Assembly (NCBI RefSeq): GCF_013408145.1
Contig: NZ_JACBZI010000001.1
Coordinates: forward strand, 682,001-746,000
Direction of reading: 5' to 3'
DNA from: Nocardioides marinus
GTDB taxonomy: Bacteria; Actinomycetota; Actinomycetes; Propionibacteriales; Nocardioidaceae
Length of the DNA: 64,000 nt
This document shows positions 50,303 through 62,550 of this stretch, piece by piece. Numbering within the stretch: position 1 is the first letter of the stretch; each line of letters begins with the position of its first letter. Under the pieces are notes generated by a model. The model made no database searches. It was not told the DNA's origin and saw only the letters and a list, made by a program, of their open reading frames with translations. A program made the position numbers and the translations under genes.

Positions 50303-51042
50303 TCAGAGACCCATGCGCATGGCGTCGCGCAGGTCCTTGTTGAGCTGGGAGATCACGTCGAGCGGGATCTCCTTGGGGCAGGCGCTGGTGCACTCGCCGA
50401 TGTTGGTGCAGCCACCGAAGCCCTCGTGGTCGTGCTGGGCGACCATGTCGACCACGCGCGAGTAGCGCTCGGGTTGGCCCTGGGGGAGCTCGCCGAGGTG
50501 GGTGATCTTCGCACCCATGAACAGCGAGGCAGAGCCGTTGGGGCAGGCGGCGACGCAGGCGCCGCAGCCGATGCAGGTGGCGACGTTGAAGGCGCGCATG
50601 GCCTTGTCACGCGGCGCGGGCACCGAGTTGGCCTCGGGGGCCGAGCCGGTGTTGGCCGAGATGAAGCCGCCGGACTGGATGATCCGGTCGAAGGCCGAGC
50701 GGTCCACGATCAGGTCACGCACCACCGGGAAGGCGTCCGAGCGCCACGGCTCGATGGTGATGGTGTCGCCGTCGTTGAACGAGCGCATGTGCAGCTGGCA
50801 GGTCGTGGTGACCTCCGGGCCGTGCGCCTCGCCGTTGATCATCAGCGAGCAGGCGCCGCAGATGCCCTCACGGCAGTCGTGGTCGAAGGCGACCGGCTCC
50901 TGGCCCTCGCCCTGCAGCTTCTCGTTGAGGACGTCGAGCATCTCCAGGAAGCTCATGTCGGCCGAGACGCCGTCGAGGTCGTAGGTCTGCAGGGCGCCCG
51001 GGGCGCTCGCGTTCTCCTGGCGCCAGATCTTGAGGGTGAGTC

Positions 51043-51046
<4 letters not shown>
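50303..51046 (-). CDS. sdhB: Succinate dehydrogenase iron-sulfur subunit
   Basis: Electron-transfer subunit of complex II, 247 residues. The [2Fe-2S] ligands are Cys58/63/66/83 ([12 protein letters not shown] and TTTCQLH). The 4Fe-4S and 3Fe-4S ligands lie in [15 protein letters not shown] (158-168) and [16 protein letters not shown] (213-223). It is last in sdhCAB; its ATG overlaps the sdhA stop by 4 nt. The single-cytochrome b558 type of SdhC upstream fits the Bacillus/actinobacterial class of succinate:quinone reductase. Confidence 0.97.
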
Positions 51047-53067
<2,021 letters not shown>

Positions 53068-53107
53068 GTGTCGGTCTCTCCGGTTCGGTGCTGTCGTGGG
53101 GCCGCGG

Positions 53108-53806
53108 TCAGTCGATGACGCCGAGGAGCGTGAAGATCGGGACCAGCGAGAAGCCGCCGGCGATCACGACCGCCAGCACCCACCCGGCGGTGCGGGCCCG
53201 CTGCCGGGCCGCGGCCGTGCCGGTCCAGCCGAGGGTCTGCATCGCGCTGAAGGTGCCGTGGTGCAGGTGCAGCGCCAGGGCGGCCATCGCGGCCAGGTAG
53301 ATCAGCGTCATCCACCACAGGCCGAAGGTGTCGACCATCAGCTGGTAGGGGTTGTTGGTCTCGCCGCCGGCGGGGTTGACCTTGCCGATGGTGAAGTTCA
53401 GCAGGTGCCAGACCAGGAAGACCAGGATCGTCAGCCCGCCCCAGCGCATGGTGCGCGAGGAGACCGAGGAGTGCTTGTTCTTCTTCACCGCGTACTTCAC
53501 GGTGCGGGCCGCGCCGGCACGGCGGGCGAGCACGACCGCGCTGGTCACGTGCACGACCAGGGAGACGATGAGCACGAGGCGGATCACCCAGAGGGCGCCC
53601 TCCTCGGGCAGCATCGGCTCGCCGAGGATCCGCAGGTGGTGGGCGTACTCGTTGAACGCCTCCTCACCCGCGAAGGCCTTCAGGTTGCCGTACATGTGGA
53701 GCAGCACGAAGCCGATGAACACCAGCCCGCTGCCGGCCATCAGGAGCTTGAGCGTGATCGTCGAGCGCGACGCGCGCGCTCCTCGGACGAGAGTCGGGGT
53801 TGCCAC
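53108..53806 (-). CDS. sdhC: Succinate dehydrogenase cytochrome b558 subunit
   Basis: Five-helix membrane anchor, 232 residues, of the diheme single-subunit type. Helices begin at [20 protein letters not shown]; candidate heme ligands are His in [27 protein letters not shown] and [13 protein letters not shown] 53806 has no ribosome site; TACCGT lies 8 nt upstream, so the operon is probably leaderless. It is first in sdhCAB. Confidence 0.93.
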   Translation of the reverse strand: MATPTLVRGARASRSTITLKLLMAGSGLVFIGFVLLHMYGNLKAFAGEEAFNEYAHHLRILGEPMLPEEGALWVIRLVLIVSLVVHVTSAVVLARRAGAARTVKYAVKKNKHSSVSSRTMRWGGLTILVFLVWHLLNFTIGKVNPAGGETNNPYQLMVDTFGLWWMTLIYLAAMAALALHLHHGTFSAMQTLGWTGTAAARQRARTAGWVLAVVIAGGFSLVPIFTLLGVID

Positions 53807-53814
53807 AAGGGAGC

Positions 53815-53820
53815 ACGGTA
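53815..53820 (-). promoter_or_regulatory. -10 box of the leaderless sdhCAB transcript
   Basis: TACCGT lies 8 nt before GTG 53806 and no ribosome site is seen. Confidence 0.4.
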
Positions 53821-53876
53821 GCGCGCAGATCGCCCGGCTTTGCCCCCCGGAGGTGTGACATATCCCCCTTCGACGC

Positions 53877-54941
53877 CTACCGAGAGGTAAGTGAGGGTAC
53901 CCTCACCTGCTGCTCCAACCGCCCGATCAGCTCGTCGACGGCCAGCGTCCAGGACCGCTCCTCGGCCAGCTGCCGCCCGCGAGCCCCGAGCAGGGCCCGG
54001 TGCCGGTCGGCCACCAGGGCCCCGACCGCGCGCACCAGGTCGCGCTCGCTGCCGGGGGAGTGCAGCAGCCCCGTCTCCAGGTGGCGCACCACCTCGGCCG
54101 CGGCACCGGCGCGCGGCGCCACGACCGGTACGCCGGAGGCGGCCGCCTCCCGCAGCGCGTGGGCGCACGTCTGCTGCTCGTCGGGGTGGACGAGGACGTC
54201 GAGGGTCGCCATGGCGACGGCCAGGTCGCCGGTGCCGAGCGCCCCGGTCAGCTTGACGTCGCGCGCGTGCTGGGCCAGCCAGTCGCGCTGCGCCCCGTCG
54301 CCGATCGCCACCAGGCGCACGCCCGGGATGCGGGAGACGGCGGCCAGCCGGCGTACCCCGTGCCGCTTGCGCAGCGCCCCGACGTACCCCACGACCACCA
54401 GCGGCTGGGCCCGCGACGAGGCGCGGGACCAGTGCCGGTGCAGCCACTCGTCGCGCAGGGCGGGGGTGAAGGCCAGGGTGTCGACGCCCGGCGCCCACAC
54501 CCCGACCTCGCGCCCGAGGGCGGACAGGCGCCCCGCGAGGTGCCGCGAGGTCGCGAGCAGCAGGTCGGCCCGCTCGGCCACGGTGGTGCGCCAGTAGTCA
54601 CCGAGGACCTCGGGCACCGCGGAGGCCTGCACCACGGTCGTCGGCACCCCGGTCGCCTGCGCGTGCTTGAGCGCCTTGCGCCCCAGGCTGCCCGGGCCGG
54701 TGCCGGGGTCCAGGGCGAGGACCACGTCCGGCCGGGCGGCGTCGACGGCGGCGCGGACCTGGGCGCCGGGCTTGGCCAGCGGGCTGATCCGCACGACCGT
54801 GCAGCCGCGGTAGTCGGCGAGGCCGGGAGCCGGCGCCACCAGTCGGACCTCGTGGCCGGTGTCGACGAGGCGGTCCAGGACGGCCTTCACCGTCGGGCCG
54901 CCGGCGGGGAAGCAGGACTCGGTCACGACGAGCACGCGCAT
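53877..54941 (-). CDS. Glycosyltransferase family 4 / family 1 (GT-B) protein
   Basis: A 354-residue retaining GT-B glycosyltransferase, probably transferring a mannosyl or similar group to a lipid or glycan. The N-terminal domain has MRVLVVTESCFPAGGPTVKA and the LALDPGTGPGSLGRKALKH acceptor-side block. The C-terminal nucleotide-sugar domain has VVVGYVGALRKRHGV and LDVLVHPDEQQTCAHALREA with the EAxAxGxPVVA glutamate. ATG 54941 is chosen because homology starts there and GAGGGTG lies upstream. The true substrate is unknown. Confidence 0.85.
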   Translation of the reverse strand: MRVLVVTESCFPAGGPTVKAVLDRLVDTGHEVRLVAPAPGLADYRGCTVVRISPLAKPGAQVRAAVDAARPDVVLALDPGTGPGSLGRKALKHAQATGVPTTVVQASAVPEVLGDYWRTTVAERADLLLATSRHLAGRLSALGREVGVWAPGVDTLAFTPALRDEWLHRHWSRASSRAQPLVVVGYVGALRKRHGVRRLAAVSRIPGVRLVAIGDGAQRDWLAQHARDVKLTGALGTGDLAVAMATLDVLVHPDEQQTCAHALREAAASGVPVVAPRAGAAAEVVRHLETGLLHSPGSERDLVRAVGALVADRHRALLGARGRQLAEERSWTLAVDELIGRLEQQVRVPSLTSR

Positions 54942-55069
54942 GGGGGGCACCCTCGCCGGCCGTGTCGACCCGGCCGTGACCTCGGGGTGGCTGCGCGGTG
55001 AACGGTGCGGACCAAGCAGGCGCTCGGTCGGAAACATCACATCCTGTAGCCGACGTCACTCGACACTCC

Positions 55070-55075
55070 TATGGT
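55070..55075 (+). promoter_or_regulatory. -10 box of leaderless mutA
   Basis: TATGGT lies 7 nt before ATG 55083. It overlaps the in-frame ATG 55071, which it therefore makes unlikely as the start. Confidence 0.5.
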
Positions 55076-55082
55076 TCGCACC

Positions 55083-56819
55083 ATGACTGGACCCGAGGGC
55101 GCGCTCGAGCTCGCCCACGCCGACGACGCCTGGACCCGGGCGGACTGGGAGAAGGCCACCGCCGCCGTGCTGCGCAAGTCGCGCCGGATGAGCGAGGAGG
55201 ACGCCGACTCCCTGGTGTGGGACAAGCTGACCCGCCGGACGCTGGACGGCCTCGACATCACCCCGCTCGGCACCCCGGGCTCGCTGGAGGGCCTGGCGAC
55301 CGCCGGGCGCCCGGCGCGCGCGGGCGACTGGGACGTGCGCGCCCTGGTCGAGGCCGGGCCCGAGAAGCAGCTCAACGAGGCGGCGCTGGTCGACCTCGAC
55401 GGCGGGGTCACCTCGCTGTGGCTGCAGGTCGACGCCGGCGCCGACCTGTCCACCCTGCTCGAGGGCGTGCTGCTCGACCTGGCACCGGTCGCGCTCGACG
55501 CCGCCGACCCCCTCGCGGCGGCGCAGGCGTTCCTGGCCCACGCCGGCGACACCGACCTCGCGACCGGCACCAACCTCGGCGCCCCGGCCACCGCCGACGC
55601 CGAGACGCTGGCCGCGGTCGCCCGCCTGGCCCGCGAGCGGGGCCTGCTGGGCGTCGTGGTCGACGGCACGAAGGTCCACGACCGCGGTGCCTCCGACGTC
55701 ACCGAGCTCGGCTGGGTCCTGGCGGCCGGCGCCCGCGTGCTGCGCGTCCTGGAGGCCGCCGGCATCGGCGCCGCCGACGCCGCGGGGCTCATCGAGCTGC
55801 GGCTGGCCGTCACCGACGAGCAGTTCGCCTCGATCGCCAAGCTCCGCGCCGTACGCCGGCTGTGGGCGCGGGTCCTGGAGCTCTCCGGGGTCTCGACGGG
55901 CTCGACCGGCGCCGTGAGCGTCCACGCCGTGACGAGCCGTCCGATGATGAGCACCTACGACCCGTACGTGAACATGCTGCGCACCACCGTCGCCGCGTTC
56001 GCCGCCGGTGTCGGCGGCGCCGACAGCGTCACGGTGCTGCCCTTCGACGCCCCGCTGGGACGTCCCGACGCCTTCGGTCGCCGGATCGCGCGCAACACCC
56101 ACCACCTGCTCATCGACGAGTCCCACGTGGCGCACGTCGCCGACCCCGCCGGTGGCGCGTACGCCGTCGAGGAGCTCACCGACGCGATGGCCCGCGCCGC
56201 CTGGGAGGCGCTGGGTCGCCTCGACGGCGCCGACGGCGCCGACGGTCCCGACGCCGCGGTGCTCGAGGAGATGGTGGCCGCGACCGTCGAGCAGCGCGAC
56301 CGCGAGGTCGCCACCCGCCAGCGCCCGCTCACCGGCCTGACCGAGTTCCCCAACCTCGGCGAGGAGCTGCCCGCCCGGGAGCCGTACGCCGGCTGGGAGG
56401 GCGTGCGCTCCTACGGCGCGGCCTTCGAGGCGATGCGCGCCGAGGCCCCCGCGGGCCGCGTCTTCCTCGCCACGATGGGCCCGATCGCCCAGCACACCGC
56501 CCGGGCCACCTTCGCCACCAACCTGCTCGCCGCCGGCGGTGTCGCCGTCGACGTGGCCGGAGCCACCGACGGCCCCGAGGCGCTCGTGGCGGCGTACGAC
56601 GGCCAGTCGGTCGTGTGCCTGGCCGGTGCCGACCCGACCTACGCCGAGTGGGGCGAGGCCGCGGCGTCCGCGCTGCGCGAGGCCGGCGCGACCCGCGTGA
56701 TCATCGCGGGGGTCTCGACAAGCTCGACCAGCGGTGTCTTCGACGTGATCGACGACTCCTGCGCGATGGGCGTGGACGCCCTCGCCTTCCTCACCCGCAC
56801 CAGGGAGGCCCTCCGATGA
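55083..56819 (+). CDS. mutA: Methylmalonyl-CoA mutase, small subunit
   Basis: Non-catalytic partner of the B12 mutase that turns methylmalonyl-CoA into succinyl-CoA, 578 residues. It has the mutase barrel with [20 protein letters not shown] and [20 protein letters not shown] but lacks the DxHxxG cobalamin-His of the large subunit. Two near-identical REP cores (55889-55908 and 56712-56731) are read in frame as GVSTGSTG and GVSTSSTS. The mutB ATG overlaps its TGA (ATGA). The heterodimer, meaB and the M20 gene form one transcript. Confidence 0.93.
   Translation: MTGPEGALELAHADDAWTRADWEKATAAVLRKSRRMSEEDADSLVWDKLTRRTLDGLDITPLGTPGSLEGLATAGRPARAGDWDVRALVEAGPEKQLNEAALVDLDGGVTSLWLQVDAGADLSTLLEGVLLDLAPVALDAADPLAAAQAFLAHAGDTDLATGTNLGAPATADAETLAAVARLARERGLLGVVVDGTKVHDRGASDVTELGWVLAAGARVLRVLEAAGIGAADAAGLIELRLAVTDEQFASIAKLRAVRRLWARVLELSGVSTGSTGAVSVHAVTSRPMMSTYDPYVNMLRTTVAAFAAGVGGADSVTVLPFDAPLGRPDAFGRRIARNTHHLLIDESHVAHVADPAGGAYAVEELTDAMARAAWEALGRLDGADGADGPDAAVLEEMVAATVEQRDREVATRQRPLTGLTEFPNLGEELPAREPYAGWEGVRSYGAAFEAMRAEAPAGRVFLATMGPIAQHTARATFATNLLAAGGVAVDVAGATDGPEALVAAYDGQSVVCLAGADPTYAEWGEAAASALREAGATRVIIAGVSTSSTSGVFDVIDDSCAMGVDALAFLTRTREALR
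55889..55908. repeat. REP core variant in mutA
   Basis: GGTCTCGACGGGCTCGACCG differs from the exact core at 56712-56731 by three bases. It is in frame in the middle of mutA. Confidence 0.55.
56712..56731. repeat. REP core in mutA
   Basis: GGTCTCGACAAGCTCGACCA, identical to 50107-50126 in the HNH gene. Confidence 0.7.
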
Positions 56820-58981
56820 GTGTCCCGTCCAGCTTCGCCGGCCTGCCCCTCGTGGGGGAGGGCGCGGCGCCGTCCACCGGCACCCCGGCCCACGACCTGT
56901 GGACCGCCCCGGAGGGCATCGCGATCAAGACGTCCTACGGCCCCGAGGACCTCGAGGGCCTCGACGCCCTCGACACCTACCCGGGCCTGAGCCCGTTCCT
57001 GCGCGGCCCCTACCCGACGATGTACACCACGCAGCCGTGGACCATCCGTCAGTACGCCGGGTTCTCGACCGCCGAGGAGTCCAACGCCTTCTACCGCCGC
57101 AACCTCGCGGCCGGCCAGAAGGGCCTCTCGGTCGCCTTCGACCTCGCCACCCACCGCGGCTACGACTCCGACCACCCGCGGGTGCGCGGCGACGTCGGCA
57201 TGGCCGGTGTCGCGATCGACTCGATCTACGACGCCCGCACCCTCTTCGAGGGCATCCCGCTGGACCAGATGTCGGTCTCGATGACCATGAACGGCGCCGT
57301 GCTGCCGGTGATGGCGCTCTACATCGCCGCGGCCGAGGAGCAGGGCGTCAAGCCCGAGCAGCTCGCCGGGACCATCCAGAACGACATCCTCAAGGAGTTC
57401 ATGGTCCGCAACACCTACATCTACCCGCCGGTGCCGTCGATGCGGATCATCTCCGACATCTTCGCCTTCACCGCCGAGCGGATGCCGCGGTTCAACTCGA
57501 TCTCCATCTCCGGCTACCACATGCAGGAGGCCGGGGCGACCAACGACCTCGAGCTGGCCTACACCCTCGCCGACGGCGTCGAGTACATCCGCGCCGGCCT
57601 CGAGGCCGGCCTCGACATCGACGCCTTCGCGCCGCGGCTGAGCTTCTTCTGGGCCATCGGCATGAACTTCTTCATGGAGGTCGCCAAGATGCGCGCCGCT
57701 CGCGCGCTGTGGTCGCGCCTGGTGCGCGAGTTCGACCCGAAGAACCCCAAGTCGCTCTCCCTGCGCACCCACTCCCAGACCTCCGGCTGGTCGCTGACCG
57801 CCCAGGACGTCTTCAACAACGTCGGCCGCACCTGCATCGAGGCGATGGCCGCGACCCAGGGTCACACCCAGTCGCTGCACACCAACGCCCTCGACGAGGC
57901 GATCGCGCTGCCGACCGACTTCTCGGCCCGCATCGCGCGCAACACCCAGCTGATGCTGCAGCAGGAGTCCGGCACGACCCGCACCATCGACCCGTGGGCC
58001 GGCTCCTACTACGTCGAGCGGCTGACCCACGACCTCGCCGAGCGCGCGTGGGCCCACATCCAGGAGGCCGAGCGCGCCGGCGGCATGGCCAAGGCCATCG
58101 AGCAGGGCATCCCGAAGATGCGCATCGAGGAGGCCGCCGCCCGCACCCAGGCCCGGCTGGACTCCGGCGCGCAGAAGCTCATCGGCGTCAACACCTACCG
58201 GCTCGCCGCCGAGGACAAGCTCGACGTCCTGCGCGTCGACAACGACGACGTCTACCGACGCCAGCTGGCCAAGCTCGAGCGGCTGCGCGCCGAGCGTGAC
58301 GACGACGCCGTACGCCGCTCGCTGGAGGCGCTGACCGCCTCCGCCGAGCGGGGCGGCTCGGGCATGGAGGGCAACCTGCTCGCCCTGGCCGTCGACGCCG
58401 CGCGGAACAAGGCGACCGTGGGCGAGATCTCCGAGGCGCTGGAGAAGGTCTACGGCCGCCACCAGGCCGTCATCCGTACGATCAGCGGCGTGTTCCGCGA
58501 CGAGTCCGGCGACGGCGAGGGTGCCACCCAGGTCAAGCAGGTGCTGGCCGAGACCGCGGAGTTCGAGGAGGCCGAGGGGCGTCGCCCCCGCATCCTGGTC
58601 GCCAAGATGGGCCAGGACGGCCACGACCGCGGCCAGAAGGTCATCGTCTCCGCGTTCGCCGACATGGGCTTCGACGTCGACGTGGGGCCGCTGTTCTCCA
58701 CGCCCGAGGAGGTCGCTCAGCAGGCGGTCGACAACGACGTGCACATCGTCGGCGTCAGCTCGCTCGCCGCGGGCCACCTCACCCTGCTCCCGGCGCTGCG
58801 CACCGCGCTGGCCGAGCAGGGCCGTGACGACATCATGGTCGTCATCGGTGGCGTGATCCCGCCCGACGACGTGCCGACCCTGCTGGAGATGGGTGCCGCC
58901 GAGGTGTTCCTGCCCGGCACGGTCATCGCCCAGTCGGCGCTGTCGCTGCTGGCCACCCTGCGCGACCAGCTCGGGCACTGA
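56816..58981 (+). CDS. mutB: Methylmalonyl-CoA mutase, large (catalytic) subunit
   Basis: Adenosylcobalamin-dependent mutase, 721 residues, which links propionate and odd-chain or branched amino-acid breakdown to the TCA cycle. The barrel has [39 protein letters not shown] and [20 protein letters not shown]. The C-terminal B12 domain has the cobalt ligand His603 in [20 protein letters not shown] and the [14 protein letters not shown] loop. The ATG overlaps the mutA stop, and meaB starts at its last base. Confidence 0.97.
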   Translation: MSVPSSFAGLPLVGEGAAPSTGTPAHDLWTAPEGIAIKTSYGPEDLEGLDALDTYPGLSPFLRGPYPTMYTTQPWTIRQYAGFSTAEESNAFYRRNLAAGQKGLSVAFDLATHRGYDSDHPRVRGDVGMAGVAIDSIYDARTLFEGIPLDQMSVSMTMNGAVLPVMALYIAAAEEQGVKPEQLAGTIQNDILKEFMVRNTYIYPPVPSMRIISDIFAFTAERMPRFNSISISGYHMQEAGATNDLELAYTLADGVEYIRAGLEAGLDIDAFAPRLSFFWAIGMNFFMEVAKMRAARALWSRLVREFDPKNPKSLSLRTHSQTSGWSLTAQDVFNNVGRTCIEAMAATQGHTQSLHTNALDEAIALPTDFSARIARNTQLMLQQESGTTRTIDPWAGSYYVERLTHDLAERAWAHIQEAERAGGMAKAIEQGIPKMRIEEAAARTQARLDSGAQKLIGVNTYRLAAEDKLDVLRVDNDDVYRRQLAKLERLRAERDDDAVRRSLEALTASAERGGSGMEGNLLALAVDAARNKATVGEISEALEKVYGRHQAVIRTISGVFRDESGDGEGATQVKQVLAETAEFEEAEGRRPRILVAKMGQDGHDRGQKVIVSAFADMGFDVDVGPLFSTPEEVAQQAVDNDVHIVGVSSLAAGHLTLLPALRTALAEQGRDDIMVVIGGVIPPDDVPTLLEMGAAEVFLPGTVIAQSALSLLATLRDQLGH

Positions 58982-60006
58982 TGCCGGCTCCCGACCGGGA
59001 CAGGGACCAGGAGAAGGTCGACCGGCTCGTCGAGGGCATCCGGGCGCAGCGGCGCGCGGCGGTCTCGCAGGCGATCACGCTGGTGGAGTCCTCGCGCCCG
59101 CAGCACCGCGCCCAGGCGCGGGCGCTGCTGACCGAGCTGGCCGAGGAGTCCGGCGGGTCCGACGTGGTCCGGGTCGGGATCTCCGGCGTACCCGGGGTCG
59201 GGAAGTCGACGTTCATCGAGGCTCTCGGCACCCGCCTGGTCGCCGAGGGGCACAAGGTGGGCGTGCTGGCCGTCGACCCCTCCAGCGTGCGCACCGGCGG
59301 CTCGGTGCTGGGCGACAAGACCCGGATGGGACGGCTCTCGGTGGAGCCGGACGCGTTCATCCGCCCCTCCCCGTCGGCGGGCACCCTCGGCGGCGTCGCC
59401 CGGGCCACCGTCCAGGCGATGGCCGTCCTCGAGGCGGCCGGCTACGACGTGATCCTGGTCGAGACCGTCGGCGTCGGGCAGTCGGAGGTGACGGTGGCCG
59501 GGATGGTCGACACCTTCCTGTTCCTCACCCTGGCCCGCACCGGCGACCAGCTCCAGGGCATCAAGAAGGGCATCCTCGAGATCGCCGACGTCATCGCGGT
59601 CAACAAGGCAGACGGCGACCGGGAGCAGGAGGCCCGCGCCGCGGCCCGCGACCTCGCCGGCGCCCTGCGGCTGGTGCGCGGGAAGTCCGAGTGGGCACCC
59701 CCGGTGGTCACCTGCTCGGGCCTGCACGACGTCGACGTCGACGACGTCTGGTCGCGCGTGCTCGCCCACCGCGAGCACCTCGGCACCGACGGGCTGGGCA
59801 CCAAGCGCGCCGAGCAGCAGCTGGAGTTCACCTGGGCGATGGTCCGCGACGAGCTCGACCAGCGGCTGCGGCTCTCCACGGGCGTCCGCGCCGTGCGCGA
59901 CGAGATCCGCGACGCCGTGCTGGCCGGCGAGCTGCCCGCCACCGTGGCGGCCGACCGGATCCTCGCGGCCTACGACGGGGACCCGACTATCCTCGAACGA
60001 CCATGA
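58981..60006 (+). CDS. meaB: Methylmalonyl Co-A mutase-associated GTPase MeaB
   Basis: G3E-family GTPase that loads and protects the cobalamin cofactor of the mutase, 341 residues. Walker A is GVPGVGKST (69-77). VLAVDPSSVRTGGSVLGDKT and RMGRLSVEPDAFIRPSPSAG are MeaB signatures, and the NKAD guanine motif lies in IAVNKADGD. It shares one base with the mutB stop (TGATG), and the M20 gene overlaps its end by 4 nt. Confidence 0.96.
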   Translation: MPAPDRDRDQEKVDRLVEGIRAQRRAAVSQAITLVESSRPQHRAQARALLTELAEESGGSDVVRVGISGVPGVGKSTFIEALGTRLVAEGHKVGVLAVDPSSVRTGGSVLGDKTRMGRLSVEPDAFIRPSPSAGTLGGVARATVQAMAVLEAAGYDVILVETVGVGQSEVTVAGMVDTFLFLTLARTGDQLQGIKKGILEIADVIAVNKADGDREQEARAAARDLAGALRLVRGKSEWAPPVVTCSGLHDVDVDDVWSRVLAHREHLGTDGLGTKRAEQQLEFTWAMVRDELDQRLRLSTGVRAVRDEIRDAVLAGELPATVAADRILAAYDGDPTILERP

Positions 60007-61190
60007 CGACCCCGGCCACGCCCTCCGCCCTCATCGCCCAGGTCGTGGCCGACCACGAGGCCGACCTGGTCGCCCTGCGCCGCGACCTGCACGCCCACCC
60101 CGAGCTGTCGTGGGCCGAGCACCGCACCACCGACGTCGTCGCCGCCGGGCTGGAGGCCAGCGGGTGGCGCATCCAGCGGCTCAGCCCCGCGGGCCTGGTG
60201 GCCGATCTCGGCACGGGGGAGCGGACGGTCGGCCTGCGCGCCGACCTCGACGCGCTGCCGGTCCAGGAGGTCTCCGAGGACCCGTGGCGCTCCACGCTGC
60301 CCGGCGTGGCGCACGCCTGCGGCCACGACGTGCACACCTCCGCCCTCGTGGGCGCCGCCCACGCGCTGGCCCGCGTGCACGCGGTGGGGGAGCTCGGGGG
60401 CCGGGTGCGGCTGTTCTTCCAGCCCGCCGAGGAGGTCATGCCCGGCGGGGCCGTGCACCTGATGGGCCTCGGCGTCCTCGACGGCGTGGAGCGGGTCTTC
60501 GCCCTGCACTGCGACCCCGGGGTCGACGTCGGCCAGGTGGGCCTGCGGCTGGGCCCGCTCACCAGCGCCGCCGACCGCATCGAGATCCGGCTCGAGGGCA
60601 CCGGTGGGCACACCTCGCGCCCGCACCTCACCGGGGACCTCACCTTCGCGCTGGCCAAGGTGACCACCGAGCTGCCGGCCATCCTCTCCCGTCGACTCGA
60701 CCCCCGCTCGGGGGTCAGCGTGGTGTGGGGGATGGTCGCTGCCGGCTCGGCGCCCAACGTCATCCCCGACCACGGGGTCCTGGCCGGCACCGTCCGGATC
60801 CTCGACGCGGTCGCGTGGGCGGAGTGCGAGAAGCTCGTGCGCGAGCTGGTGCACGAGATCGTGCGGCCCTACGGCGTCACGGCGCACCTGGACTACCAGC
60901 GCGGCGTCCCGCCGGTGGTCAACGAGTCCCTGTCCAACCGGATCCTCGCCGAGGCCGTGACGGAGGTCCTCGGCCCGGACGGCCAGGTGACCGCCCCGCA
61001 GAGCCTCGGTGGCGAGGACTTCGGGTGGTACCTCGACCAGGTCCCCGGCGCGATGATGCGCCTGGGCACCCGCACTCCCGGCGGGCCCACCTACGACCTG
61101 CACCAGGGCAACCTGCACATCGACGAGCGGGCGATCACCATCGGTGCCCGCCTGATGGCGGAGGCGGCCTGGAGGGCGCTGCGCGCCTGA
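60003..61190 (+). CDS. M20-family metal-dependent amidohydrolase
   Basis: A 395-residue zinc peptidase/amidohydrolase of the hippurate-hydrolase type; substrate unknown. Metal-binding blocks are RADLDALPVQE, VAHACGHDVHTSALVGAAHA, LFFQPAEEVMPGGAVHLM and SLGGEDFGWYLDQVPGAMMR. The dimerisation domain lies between. The ATG overlaps the meaB stop (ATGA), so it is translated with the mutase genes; the link may be breakdown of an acyl-amino acid that yields propionyl or methylmalonyl units, but this is a guess. Confidence 0.88.
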   Translation: MTTPATPSALIAQVVADHEADLVALRRDLHAHPELSWAEHRTTDVVAAGLEASGWRIQRLSPAGLVADLGTGERTVGLRADLDALPVQEVSEDPWRSTLPGVAHACGHDVHTSALVGAAHALARVHAVGELGGRVRLFFQPAEEVMPGGAVHLMGLGVLDGVERVFALHCDPGVDVGQVGLRLGPLTSAADRIEIRLEGTGGHTSRPHLTGDLTFALAKVTTELPAILSRRLDPRSGVSVVWGMVAAGSAPNVIPDHGVLAGTVRILDAVAWAECEKLVRELVHEIVRPYGVTAHLDYQRGVPPVVNESLSNRILAEAVTEVLGPDGQVTAPQSLGGEDFGWYLDQVPGAMMRLGTRTPGGPTYDLHQGNLHIDERAITIGARLMAEAAWRALRA

Positions 61191-61338
61191 GGCGACGCTC
61201 GCGCGGACCGCGGAGGTCACCGACAGGTAACAACCGGGGGAATTTCGGCCTGGGACCCCGTCGTGGGCCCGGTGCGGCCCTAGGGTGACCCGGTGTGTCC
61301 CGCACCACGGGACGCAACCGATCATCAGGAGGGTTGCC

Positions 61339-62382
61339 GTGAGGAAGACGGCTCGATTTGCAGCGGTGGCCATGGCCGCCGCGCTCACCCTGTCGGCGTG
61401 TGGCTCCGACGAGGGCACCGACGAGGGCACCGACAACGGGGACGCCCCCACCAGCGACGTCAAGGTCGGCATGGCCTACGACGTGGGCGGTCGCGGTGAC
61501 CAGTCCTTCAACGACTCCGCTGCCGCGGGCCTCGACCAGGCGATGGACGAGTTCGGCATGGAGTCCCAGGAGTCCGAGGCCGAGGACGGCGAGGCCGAGT
61601 CGGCCCGCGAGGAGCGCCTGCGCACCTTCGCCGACGCCGGCTACGACCCGATCATCGCGGTCGGCTTCGCCTACGCCGCCTCGATCGGCAAGGTCGCCGA
61701 GGAGTACCCCGACGTCCACTTCGCGATCATCGACGACTCCAGCGTGGAGTCCGACAACGTCGCCAGCCTGGTCTTCGCCGAGGAGCAGGGCTCGTTCCTG
61801 GTCGGTGCCGCTGCGGCGCTGAAGACCGAGAACGACCACATCGGCTTCGTCGGCGGCGTCGAGACCCCGCTGATCCAGAAGTTCGAGGCGGGCTACATCG
61901 CCGGTGCCGAGTCGGTGAACCCCGACATCGAGATCGACGTCACCTACCTCACCCAGGTGCCGGACTTCTCCGGCTTCGGTGACCCGGCCAAGGGCAAGAC
62001 CGCGGCCGAGGGCATGTACGACAACGGTGCGGACATCGTCTACCACGCCGCGGGCGGCTCCGGCGGCGGTGTCTTCGAGGCTGCCTCGGAGTCCGGCAAC
62101 TGGGCCATCGGTGTCGACTCCGACCAGTACAACACCGCCGACCCGTCGGTGCAGGACTCGATCCTGACCTCGATGCTCAAGAACGTGAACGTCGCGGTCT
62201 ACGAGTACCTCACCCAGGTCAACGACGGCGAGTTCCCCTCCGGTGTGACCACCTACGACCTCGCGGTCGACGGCGTGGGCTACTCCACCAGCGGCGGCTT
62301 CGTCGACGACATCGTCGAGCAGCTCGACGAGCTGAAGCAGCAGATCATCGACGGCGAGATCTCGGTGCCCACCGCTCCGTGA
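61339..62382 (+). CDS. BMP-family ABC transporter substrate-binding lipoprotein
   Basis: Binding protein of a nucleoside-type (PnrA/BmpA-like) ABC importer, 347 residues. The signal peptide ends in TLSAC with Cys21, followed by an acidic linker. Family blocks are VGMAYDVGGRGDQSFNDSAA, YDPIIAVGFAYAASIGKVAE and VGGVETPLIQKFEAGYIAGA. HAAGGSGGGVFEAA and AIGVDSDQYN complete the pocket. GTG 61339 has AGGAGGG at 5 nt; the upstream in-frame start would add a leader without a signal. The gap 61191-61338 holds a TAGGGT -10 candidate. Confidence 0.9.
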   Translation: MRKTARFAAVAMAAALTLSACGSDEGTDEGTDNGDAPTSDVKVGMAYDVGGRGDQSFNDSAAAGLDQAMDEFGMESQESEAEDGEAESAREERLRTFADAGYDPIIAVGFAYAASIGKVAEEYPDVHFAIIDDSSVESDNVASLVFAEEQGSFLVGAAAALKTENDHIGFVGGVETPLIQKFEAGYIAGAESVNPDIEIDVTYLTQVPDFSGFGDPAKGKTAAEGMYDNGADIVYHAAGGSGGGVFEAASESGNWAIGVDSDQYNTADPSVQDSILTSMLKNVNVAVYEYLTQVNDGEFPSGVTTYDLAVDGVGYSTSGGFVDDIVEQLDELKQQIIDGEISVPTAP

Positions 62383-62404
62383 TCTAGCGCGTCTGGTTCC
62401 ACGT

Positions 62405-62440
62405 CGCAGGCCACGTCCGCTCCGGCGGGCGTGGCCTGCG
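62405..62440 (+). terminator. Intergenic hairpin between binding protein and ABC ATPase genes
   Basis: CGCAGGCCACG (62405-62415) and CGTGGCCTGCG (62430-62440) pair perfectly, and the inside extends the stem to about 16 bp with a TCCG loop. It may partially terminate, giving more binding protein than transporter. Confidence 0.75.
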
Positions 62441-62504
62441 GCTTCCCGTGCACCGGTCCTCGTCGGATAGCGTGCTCGTCGGCGCGCAGCCTCTGCGTGC
62501 CACC

Positions 62505-62528
62505 CAGTGAGATTGATGCAGTGAGATT
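62505..62528 (+). repeat. Perfect 10-nt direct repeat before the ABC ATPase gene
   Basis: CAGTGAGATT occurs at 62505 and 62519, a 14-nt period, in an AT-rich pocket. A TAGCGT -10 candidate lies at 62468-62473 upstream. It may be a control site for the transporter genes. Confidence 0.45.
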
Positions 62529-62550
62529 TTCGGGACCGGAAGGGGTTCTC

